Origin: Desulfobacterales bacterium S5133MH16
GTDB lineage: Bacteria; Desulfobacterota; Desulfobacteria; Desulfobacterales; UBA11574
Direction of reading: 5' to 3'
Length of the DNA stretch: 11,338 nt
NCBI GenBank assembly: GCA_001751005.1
Contig: MAXL01000130.1
Coordinates: 1 to 11,338, forward strand
The position numbers and the translations under genes are program-made. Shown one piece after another: positions 6,288 to 11,338 of the stretch; position 1 is the stretch's first letter, and each line of letters starts with the position of its first letter. The notes beneath the pieces were generated by a model. That model did not search any database. It had not been told where the DNA came from and saw only the letters and a program-made list of their open reading frames with translations.

Positions 6288-6989
6288 TCAATCCCTACTC
6301 CCTAATATTCTGAGCAGCATAAGGAACAGATTAATAAAATCTAGGTACAATGTCAGAGCACCTAAAATTGCACCTTTTCTAATGGTTCCACCATCAAGAC
6401 CGTCAGGCTGTGAAAGCGCCATGGTCCTGAGTTTCTGTGTGTCATAGGCGGTCAGGCCCACGAAAACGATCACACCGATATAACTGACAATCAGGCTCAT
6501 TCCCGAACTGCGTATAAAAAGATTGACAACCGATGCAATAACAATACCGATAAGCCCCATAAACATGAACTGACCCATTGAGGTCAGGTCACGTTTCGTT
6601 GCCATTCCGTAAATACTGGATGCAACAAAAGTTGCGGCACAAATAAAAAATGTTGATGTGATCGAAGATCTTGTATAAATAAGGAATATTGCAGAAAGTG
6701 TCGCACCGTTTAACGCAGCATAAAGAACAAACAAAGAGGTTGCGGTGGATGCCTGCATTTTTTGGACCCTCGCACTGATGCTGAAAACAAGTGCAAGTTC
6801 ACCGATTATCAAACCAAAAAATATTATTTGATTTCCAAAGATCAATCTCATCATGGTTTCGCTGTTCGATACAAAAAATGCCACAAAACCTGTGATTCCA
6901 AGGCCGATGGCCATCCAGTTATAGACACTTCGTATAAATTCGTTCACTCGAATTTGGGTCTGTGTCCTTTTAAGCGGAATGGATTGCAT
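6288..6989 (-). CDS. Bax inhibitor-1/YccA-like integral membrane protein
   Basis: The 233-residue protein has about seven transmembrane segments after a short basic N-terminus, as in the BI-1 (TMBIM) family. Family motifs are YAALNGATLS (90-99), YGMATKRDLTSMG (127-139), TAYDTQKL (180-187) and LYLDFINLFLMLLRILG (214-230). Asp183 and Asp217 match the pair that forms the pH-sensitive latch in the Bacillus homologue YetJ, a calcium-leak channel. Bacterial relatives include E. coli YbhL and the FtsH-associated YccA, so the exact role (ion leak, or membrane-protein quality control) is open. GGAGGA (bases 6994-6999, read on the - strand) sits four bases from the ATG and fixes the start. It is the only gene in the window on the - strand, is probably transcribed alone, and meets glmM tail to tail with a single base between. 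Confidence 0.93.
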   Translation of the reverse strand: MQSIPLKRTQTQIRVNEFIRSVYNWMAIGLGITGFVAFFVSNSETMMRLIFGNQIIFFGLIIGELALVFSISARVQKMQASTATSLFVLYAALNGATLSAIFLIYTRSSITSTFFICAATFVASSIYGMATKRDLTSMGQFMFMGLIGIVIASVVNLFIRSSGMSLIVSYIGVIVFVGLTAYDTQKLRTMALSQPDGLDGGTIRKGAILGALTLYLDFINLFLMLLRILGSRD

Positions 6990-6993
6990 TATG

Positions 6994-7000
6994 TCCTCCT
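6994..7000 (-). promoter_or_regulatory. Strong ribosome binding site of the BI-1-like gene
   Basis: On the - strand the sequence reads AGGAGGA, four bases before the ATG (6987-6989). It is the strongest Shine-Dalgarno in the window and settles the start. Confidence 0.85.
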
Positions 7001-7119
7001 GTATATCAGTTTCGAGACCTTTGCAAAAAAAGGCAGATTTATAAATAACACAGAAAATTGGCTTTGCAAGATCAAATCGTTTTTTATTTTATTGTCAGAT
7101 TTCGTGAACGAGTTAAATA

Positions 7120-7203
7120 GGACACAGATTTTCGCAGATATACACAGATAATATTATTATTTCTTAATTTAAGAATCTTGATAATCTGTGTTCATCTGTG
7201 TCC
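7120..7203. repeat. Nested inverted repeat built from ACACAGAT units
   Basis: Outer arms GGACACAGAT (7120-7129) and ATCTGTGTCC (7194-7203) pair perfectly. Inner arms ACACAGAT (7142-7149) and ATCTGTGT (7184-7191) also pair. A diverged unit TTTCGCAGAT (7130-7139) makes the left side three tandem 10-base units. The loop holds a further perfect palindrome, TTCTTAA-T-TTAAGAA (7161-7175). The element lies between the divergent BI-1-like gene and the 94-residue gene, leaving about 53 bases before the latter. The remaining part of this 266-base gap (6990-7255) shows nothing I can name. Confidence 0.8.
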
Positions 7204-7255
7204 AAAAAAGAAAATTCCTATACCATCAAGTTAAGTTAAAAGAGCTCTGATTATC

Positions 7256-7540
7256 ATGAAACCCGAGCAAACATATCAAGATTTGAAAGAGCTTGCTGAA
7301 AAACTCGGCGTCGCTGTATCAGAGCAAAATCTTCGCAGTACCGGAATAAAAGCTAACAGCGGATTATGTAAGGTTAAAGGAAAAAATATTCTTATCATGG
7401 AAAAGCAGTTACCTTTTCAAGATAAAAATGAAATCCTCGCATCTTGTCTGAGCAAACTGCCTCATGAAGATATTTTTATGGTTCCGGCTTTACGTGAATT
7501 TTTAGATAAATACTCTAAACCGAACGACCCGGAAAAGTGA
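7256..7540 (+). CDS. Conserved-looking 94-residue protein of unknown function
   Basis: I do not recognise a characterised family. The protein is small, soluble-looking and charged, without signal peptide, membrane segment or cysteine-pair motif (two isolated Cys at 38 and 64). It begins with a helical stretch (about 5-20: YQDLKELAEKLGVAVSE). A short beta-rich core follows (GLCKVKGKNILIMEK, 36-50), then helix-rich sequence with LPHEDIFMVPALREFL (68-83). The composition and codon use look like real coding sequence, and I have an impression of similar 'GLCKVKG' small proteins in Desulfobacterota, but no function. It stands alone: a repeat element lies upstream and a 434-base gap separates it from xseA. 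The ATG at 7256 has only a weak purine-rich AAAAGAG upstream. Confidence 0.7.
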   Translation: MKPEQTYQDLKELAEKLGVAVSEQNLRSTGIKANSGLCKVKGKNILIMEKQLPFQDKNEILASCLSKLPHEDIFMVPALREFLDKYSKPNDPEK

Positions 7541-7572
7541 AAGTGAACTAAGGTTTGAAGTGACTAAAGTTT
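7541..7572. repeat. Imperfect direct repeat AAGTGA(A)CTAA(A/G)GTTT
   Basis: AAGTGAACTAAGGTTT (7541-7556) is followed by AAGTGACTAAAGTTT (7558-7572), with one base missing and one changed. It directly abuts the stop codon of the 94-residue gene. Confidence 0.5.
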
Positions 7573-7712
7573 AATCCGTTTAAATGATCCTATTTGAAAT
7601 TATGGATTCAAAAAAAGCAGGGTAATAGTTAGAATATAAGCCTACCAATAAAGGCTCTTTAAGAAAGTTTACATAATATACCTTATCAGACGTTAATAAA
7701 TTTATTCGTAAG

Positions 7713-7745
7713 CGTTCACGGGTTCAGAGTTCACCGTTCAGGGTT
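7713..7745. repeat. GTTCA-rich repeat, copy 1
   Basis: This 33-base element starts CGTTCACGGGTTCAGAGTTC and ends GTTCAGGGTT. Its first 21 bases are identical to those of copy 2 at 7829-7862, and its last ten bases also match. Internally it is a series of GTTCA steps spaced 8-10 bases apart. Confidence 0.75.
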
Positions 7746-7828
7746 ATCTTTATGGCAAAATTAGAATTTCTGGTTTGTTGAGGTTTTGGTTGAATGGGAT
7801 TGCCAACTGTGATAGTCTTTTTTGTAAC

Positions 7829-7874
7829 CGTTCACGGGTTCAGAGTTCATAGGTTCAGGGTTTAGAATCTGAAC
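7829..7874. repeat. GTTCA-rich repeat, copy 2, with a hairpin at its end
   Basis: The second copy (7829-7862) differs from copy 1 only around the two or three bases after the shared 21-base block (TAG instead of CC). GTTCAG at 7853-7858 can pair with CTGAAC at 7869-7874 across ten bases. The two copies are 116 bases apart in the same orientation. Confidence 0.72.
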
Positions 7875-7930
7875 CGTAAATGCTTACTTTTTTCTATCTT
7901 AAACGTCGCCCCTGATGGTGAGACTGTATT

Positions 7931-7954
7931 ATTCCAGTATTCCAACATTCCAAT
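7931..7954. repeat. Three tandem 8-bp ATTCCA units
   Basis: ATTCCAGT, ATTCCAAC and ATTCCAAT follow each other without spacing, 21 to 30 bases before the candidate xseA starts. Similar ATTCCA strings occur, from memory, in intergenic DNA of sulfate reducers. Confidence 0.65.
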
Positions 7955-7983
7955 TATGAGAGAATCGAACCAATTTGAAGTTA

Positions 7984-9351
7984 ATGAACTCACACCCCGG
8001 AATCCAATACTCAGAACAATCCCGCACGGATAAACCACATATTTACACCGTTTCCGAATTAACAGCTAAAGTTAAAGTATTACTTGAAGACAGTTTTCCA
8101 TTCATCTGGATATGCGGTGAAATATCGAATTTAAGGATTCCGGTTTCAGGGCATTTTTACTTTACATTAAAAGATGAAAAAGCTCAGATAAACGCAGTAA
8201 TGTTTCGGGGGCAGAACCGAAATTTAAAATTTATGCCCGAAGATGGCATGAGCGTAAAAGGAATTGGCAGGGTAAGTGTTTATGAGCCGAGGGGTACCTA
8301 TCAGATAATATTAGAATATCTTGAACCCAAAGGAACCGGAGCAATACAGCTGGCTTTTGAACAACTAAAGGAACGACTGACTGCTGAAGGACTTTTTGAT
8401 GAAAAACATAAAAAGCCCCTACCCTTTTTGCCCCGCAAAATCAGCATAATAACTTCGCCTACCGGTGCTGTCATCCATGATATTCTAAAAATCGTTAACA
8501 GACGCTTTGCAAACATTCCTATTGAAATCATACCGGTCAAAGTGCAAGGCGATGGATCTGAAATGGAGATTGTATCGGGACTTGAGACCATAAATGATCG
8601 GTCTGATTCAGATGTTGTGATCCTGGCGAGAGGCGGCGGTTCTCTGGAAGATTTGCATGCTTTTAATTCTGAAGATGTTGCCCGGGCTATTTTTGCATCC
8701 AAGATTCCCATAATTTCGGCGGTGGGCCATGAAACCGATTACAGCATAGCAGATTTTGTTGCGGACCTCCGAGCGCCAACACCATCAACCGCAGCCGAAC
8801 TGGCGGTTCCGCTTAAGAGTGATCTGATAAAAAAAACTGCTGAACTTACAACTACTTTAACAATAAGACTTTCGCGATATATAGAACATCTTCAAGCCCT
8901 ATTAAAAGAAATGTCACATCGGCTGGTAGATCCAAATAAAAGAATAGAGGATTTGAGACTCAAAACAGATGACCTGCTTTCACGACTTATCCGGACATTT
9001 AAAAAAAATATCATTCAACAGCATGAACGGCTTGAATGGCGGTTTGACAAACTTAACTCGCACAATCCCTTAATCTATACAAAAAAAGCTAATGAAAAGC
9101 TTGATCAAAACTATAATAATCTACTTACTTATATAAGAATAATTTTAAACAAAAAACAATTCTTGCTTCGAGAACTTGATGCAAGGTTAAACACTCTTAG
9201 TCCCAATGCTATTCTGGATAGAGGGTACAGTATCACCAGAACCATTCCGGACGCTGTTATTGTCCGAAACCCGCTGCAGGTAGAAATTGGTCAGGATCTT
9301 GAAGTTATGGTTGCCAAAGGCTCATTAATTTGCAGAGTAAAAAGGAAATGA
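7984..9351 (+). CDS. xseA: Exodeoxyribonuclease VII large subunit
   Basis: XseA is the catalytic subunit of exonuclease VII, which degrades single-stranded DNA from either end in the cytosol with several XseB subunits. From ATG 7984 it has 455 residues, the usual length. An OB-fold DNA-binding domain occupies about 18-115 (YTVSELTAKVKVLLED, IWICGEISN, SGHFYFTLKD). The catalytic domain follows with TSPTGAVIHDI (158-168), ARGGGSLEDLHAFN (215-228), SAVGHETDYSIADFVADLRA (245-264) and PTPSTAAELA. Asp166, Arg216, His249 and Asp252 match residues reported as essential in E. coli XseA. A long helical region (about 280-400) should bind XseB, and the C-terminal RGYSI motif (413-417) is present. An in-frame TTG at 7975 would add three residues. 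ATG is favoured by codon type, but neither has a good ribosome site. It leads the xseA-xseB-ispA-dxs operon, four bases before xseB. Confidence 0.96.
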   Translation: MNSHPGIQYSEQSRTDKPHIYTVSELTAKVKVLLEDSFPFIWICGEISNLRIPVSGHFYFTLKDEKAQINAVMFRGQNRNLKFMPEDGMSVKGIGRVSVYEPRGTYQIILEYLEPKGTGAIQLAFEQLKERLTAEGLFDEKHKKPLPFLPRKISIITSPTGAVIHDILKIVNRRFANIPIEIIPVKVQGDGSEMEIVSGLETINDRSDSDVVILARGGGSLEDLHAFNSEDVARAIFASKIPIISAVGHETDYSIADFVADLRAPTPSTAAELAVPLKSDLIKKTAELTTTLTIRLSRYIEHLQALLKEMSHRLVDPNKRIEDLRLKTDDLLSRLIRTFKKNIIQQHERLEWRFDKLNSHNPLIYTKKANEKLDQNYNNLLTYIRIILNKKQFLLRELDARLNTLSPNAILDRGYSITRTIPDAVIVRNPLQVEIGQDLEVMVAKGSLICRVKRK

Positions 9352-9355
9352 TATT

Positions 9356-9598
9356 ATGGCAAAACAGACATTTGAAAAAGCGATGAAGAAACTTGAACTA
9401 ATTGTTCAACAGCTTGAATCCGGTGATCAACCCCTTGAAGAGGCAGTCAAAAAGTTTGAAGAGGGGGTTAACCTCTCAAAATTCTGTTCCGAAAAGCTGG
9501 ATCAAACTGAAAAAAGAATTACCCTTTTACTTAAAGACCAAACCGGGAATCTGTTTGAAAAACCATTTATCTCTGAAAGTGAATCAGAAGATGGATAG
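9356..9598 (+). CDS. xseB: Exodeoxyribonuclease VII small subunit
   Basis: XseB is the small helical partner that coats the long helices of XseA and is needed for activity of exonuclease VII. The 80-residue length is normal. The family core is visible: FEKAMKKLELIVQQLESG (6-23), LEEAVKKFEEGVNLSKFC (27-44) and a third helix (KLDQTEKRITLLL). These are two antiparallel amphipathic helices plus a tail. The start follows the xseA stop by four bases and uses AAAGGA (9341-9346), nine bases upstream and inside the xseA end. Its last eight bases overlap the ispA start, so xseB and ispA are probably coupled in translation. Confidence 0.95.
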   Translation: MAKQTFEKAMKKLELIVQQLESGDQPLEEAVKKFEEGVNLSKFCSEKLDQTEKRITLLLKDQTGNLFEKPFISESESEDG

Positions 9599-10487
9599 CT
9601 TTGATTTGAATTCATATCTTTTTTCTAAACGAAAACAGATAGACCGAGCGATTGATAACATAATAGACCAAACCTCGAATTCAAGCGTGGTTGCCAGTGC
9701 CATGAGACATTCTCTTATGGCCGAAGGAAAGCGCATAAGACCAATTCTTTGCATGTCTGCTTCCCGGGCTGTTGGTGGTAAGGCTGAAGATGTTATAATG
9801 GTTTCTTGCGCCCTTGAAATGATTCATACGTACTCTTTAATCCATGATGATCTTCCTGCAATGGACAACGACGATCTGCGCAGGGGCAAGCCGACGTGTC
9901 ATATTGCATTTGATGAAGCCACAGCAATTCTGGCAGGTGATGCCCTGCTGACGCTGGCTTTTGAAATCCTTTCATCAATTGAACTCAACAATATTAACAA
10001 CGCCTTTAAATGGCTCCGGGTTATAAATATAATCGCAAAGGCTGCCGGATATAAAGGAATGATTGAAGGACAGATAAAAGACATTGCCGCCGAAGGCAAC
10101 CGGATCGGTTTAACAGATTTGGAAGAAATGCACGCTTTAAAGACAGGTGCGCTCATTGAAGCATCAATAAGTACCGGGGCTATTTTGGGAAACGGGAGCG
10201 TTGAGCAGATCGAACAGCTCGATATTTATGCAAAAAATATCGGACTTGCCTTTCAGGTCATCGATGATATCCTGAATGTCGAAGGTGATCCGGCTGTTAT
10301 GGGCAAAGATGTCGGCACCGATCAAGTTCGTGAGAAAAGCACCTACCCTTCTATACTGGGAATTGAGAAATCAAAGGAATTTGCAAAAAATTTGGTCAAT
10401 AACGCCTTGCAAGCACTCGATTATTTTGATAACAAATTTGATCCGCTTCGCGCTATCGCACATTATATTATTGATAGAAAAAAATAA
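9591..10487 (+). CDS. ispA: Farnesyl diphosphate synthase (short-chain prenyl transferase)
   Basis: The enzyme condenses DMAPP and GPP with IPP to make FPP, the precursor of undecaprenyl phosphate and quinone side chains. From ATG 9591 it has 298 residues, close to E. coli IspA. The first Asp-rich motif DDLPAMD (86-92) has the two-residue insertion typical of bacterial FPP synthases, preceded by HTYSLIH. The second motif reads DDILN (225-229), with Asn for the usual last Asp. GKRIRP (46-51), GQ at 160-161, KTG (184-186) and the GKDVGTDQVREKSTYPS region (238-254) complete the fold. A longer open frame exists back to 9402, but those codons lie inside xseB in another frame and are not the N-terminus. 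The eight-base overlap with xseB and a 21-base gap to dxs place it in the operon. A GGPP product cannot be excluded from sequence alone. Confidence 0.95.
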   Translation: MDSFDLNSYLFSKRKQIDRAIDNIIDQTSNSSVVASAMRHSLMAEGKRIRPILCMSASRAVGGKAEDVIMVSCALEMIHTYSLIHDDLPAMDNDDLRRGKPTCHIAFDEATAILAGDALLTLAFEILSSIELNNINNAFKWLRVINIIAKAAGYKGMIEGQIKDIAAEGNRIGLTDLEEMHALKTGALIEASISTGAILGNGSVEQIEQLDIYAKNIGLAFQVIDDILNVEGDPAVMGKDVGTDQVREKSTYPSILGIEKSKEFAKNLVNNALQALDYFDNKFDPLRAIAHYIIDRKK

Positions 10488-10491
10488 GCAT

Positions 10492-10498
10492 AAAGGAG
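10492..10498 (+). promoter_or_regulatory. Ribosome binding site that decides the dxs start
   Basis: AAAGGAG lies five bases after the ispA stop and ten bases before a TTG at 10509. No in-frame ATG occurs before residue 103, so this site supports the TTG start. Confidence 0.7.
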
Positions 10499-10508
10499 TA
10501 CATAACCC

Positions 10509-11338
10509 TTGAGCTTTCTTGAAAAAATTAATTCTCCGGCAGATTTAAAAATATTGTCAAGATCTGAACTGCCGATTTTAGCCTCTGAGATTCGCAAAGT
10601 TATTATTGAAGTGGTATCAAAAAACGGCGGCCACCTTGCACCGAGTCTTGGTGTGGTTGAACTGGCGATCGCCATTCACTACGTATTTAATGCTCCTTCT
10701 GATAAAATTATCTGGGACGTAGGACATCAGTCCTATGCTCATAAACTCCTTACCGGACGTAGAGAACGATTCCACACGCTTCGCCAACATGACGGAATAT
10801 GCGGGTTTACCCGCATGAGTGAAAGTCCTTACGATGCATTTTCAACCGGCCATAGCAGCACCTCCATATCCGCAGGTCTTGGTATTGCGTGTGCCAAGCG
10901 TTTTAAAAATGATAAGTCCAAGGTTATCGCAGTGATCGGAGACGGGTCCATGACCGCCGGGCTTGCCTATGAAGGTCTTAACCAGGCCGGGGACATCAAC
11001 AAGAATATTCTAGTGATATTAAATGACAATGATATGTCGATTGCGCACAACGTAGGCGCCCTATCCTCTTTATTAAGTCGTACCTTTTCCGCAAAATATT
11101 TACAGGATTTTAAAAAAGAATTTAAAGACTTTCTTAAATCTTTGCCCAAAATCGGTGACGATATCTATCAATTTGTCAAGCGTTCAAAAGAATCTTTCAA
11201 GACTTTTATAACTCCGGGGATGTTGTTTGAAGCCTTTAATTTCGAATATTTTGGTCCGATAAACGGTCATAATCTGAACCATCTTATCGACATACTTAAT
11301 AACATTAAGTGCCTTAACGAACCGGTTCTTCTTCATGT
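10509..11338 (+). CDS. dxs: 1-deoxy-D-xylulose-5-phosphate synthase (5' part, cut by window end)
   Basis: DXS joins pyruvate and glyceraldehyde-3-phosphate with thiamine diphosphate, the first and rate-setting step of the MEP isoprenoid pathway. Only 276 of about 620-640 codons are in the window, covering most of the N-terminal TPP-binding domain. Visible motifs are GGHLAPSLGVVEL (40-52, His42), WDVGHQSYAHKLLTGR (69-84, His73), FSTGHSSTSISAGLG (111-125) and the cofactor motif GDGSMTAGLAYEGLNQAG to LNDNDMSI (144-178). The start is a TTG (read as Met-Ser-Phe-Leu-Glu-Lys), supported by AAAGGAG upstream. The gene follows ispA by 21 bases, and the xseB-ispA-dxs order is common in Proteobacteria and relatives. 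No frameshift is seen in the visible part. Confidence 0.96.
   Translation, partial: MSFLEKINSPADLKILSRSELPILASEIRKVIIEVVSKNGGHLAPSLGVVELAIAIHYVFNAPSDKIIWDVGHQSYAHKLLTGRRERFHTLRQHDGICGFTRMSESPYDAFSTGHSSTSISAGLGIACAKRFKNDKSKVIAVIGDGSMTAGLAYEGLNQAGDINKNILVILNDNDMSIAHNVGALSSLLSRTFSAKYLQDFKKEFKDFLKSLPKIGDDIYQFVKRSKESFKTFITPGMLFEAFNFEYFGPINGHNLNHLIDILNNIKCLNEPVLLH

Larger units (their letters stand above)
7541..7974. other. 434-base gap without a supported gene, holding repeats
   Basis: No reading frame of convincing length exists on either strand. The gap carries three repeat types, listed separately: an AAGTGA pair next to the preceding stop, two copies of a GTTCA-rich element, and a triple 8-bp ATTCCA repeat just before xseA. 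The stretch 7573-7712 between the first two shows nothing I can name. No clear terminator or promoter for the xseA operon is visible, although one of these must be near. Confidence 0.7.

Noticed and set aside
1204..7023. GAGACCTTTG present at both 1204-1213 and 7014-7023
   Set aside because: A shared 10-mer is expected many times by chance in 11 kb, and the flanks do not match, so it does not show a repeat family by itself.
6762..7151. 129-codon + strand open frame across the start of the BI-1-like gene
   Set aside because: It is antisense to the BI-1 gene's N-terminus, which has a strong ribosome site, and it runs on through the gap and into the repeat element. No family resemblance.
7713..7862. 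CRISPR-like array from the GTTCA repeats
   Set aside because: Only two copies exist, the spacing is 83 bases, the units are internally periodic and no cas gene is present.
8301..8711. 136-codon - strand open frame inside xseA
   Set aside because: Antisense to the conserved catalytic domain of XseA, with no motif of its own.
9402..9590. Longer N-terminus for ispA (start at 9402)
   Set aside because: The added residues come from xseB read in another frame. ATG 9591 gives the normal family length and N-terminus.
1..11338. Defence system, toxin-antitoxin pair, prophage or transposon
   Set aside because: All substantial genes are accounted for as envelope-sugar, isoprenoid, nuclease or membrane proteins. 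The only unknown small gene stands alone, and no integrase or transposase is seen.

Overview
The window looks like the chromosome of a Gram-negative anaerobe of the Desulfobacterota, probably near the Desulfobacterales. This is inferred from moderately low G+C, from protein family types, and from short degenerate intergenic repeats of a style I associate with that group. No taxonomic marker gene is present, so the assignment is tentative. I see no rRNA, tRNA, CRISPR array, transposase or phage gene.

Region 1 (1-3368) is the end of a surface-polysaccharide (O-antigen-like) cluster, all on the + strand. It holds the 3' end of a gene that may be a nucleotide-sugar epimerase, then a WecA/WbpL-type polyprenyl-phosphate sugar-1-phosphate transferase, then a large membrane-bound WbpM/CapD-type UDP-HexNAc 4,6-dehydratase. 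A clear intrinsic terminator closes the region. The order matches the epimerase-wbpL-wbpM trio of Pseudomonas O-antigen loci. In that scheme the dehydratase and epimerase make a 6-deoxy-HexNAc nucleotide, and the transferase loads it onto the lipid carrier.

Region 2 (3420-6286) pairs an unusual stand-alone left-handed beta-helix protein, resembling the acyltransferase half of GlmU, with glmM (phosphoglucosamine mutase). Both point to the UDP-GlcNAc supply that feeds peptidoglycan, LPS and the polysaccharide above.

Region 3 (6288-7974) is a patch between housekeeping blocks. It has a Bax inhibitor-1/YccA-like membrane protein on the - strand, ending one base from glmM, then a 94-residue protein of unknown function, then a 434-base gap with no gene I can support. 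The gaps in this part carry inverted and direct repeats.

Region 4 (7975-11338) is a tight operon on the + strand: xseA, xseB (exonuclease VII), ispA (farnesyl diphosphate synthase) and the first 276 codons of dxs (first step of the MEP pathway), cut by the window end. Its isoprenoid genes supply the polyprenyl carrier used by Region 1.

I found no undescribed multi-gene system. The best leads are the lone GlmU-like beta-helix protein, a substituted aspartate in the sugar-phosphate transferase, a possible frameshift at the start of the window, and several distinct repeat families in the intergenic gaps.
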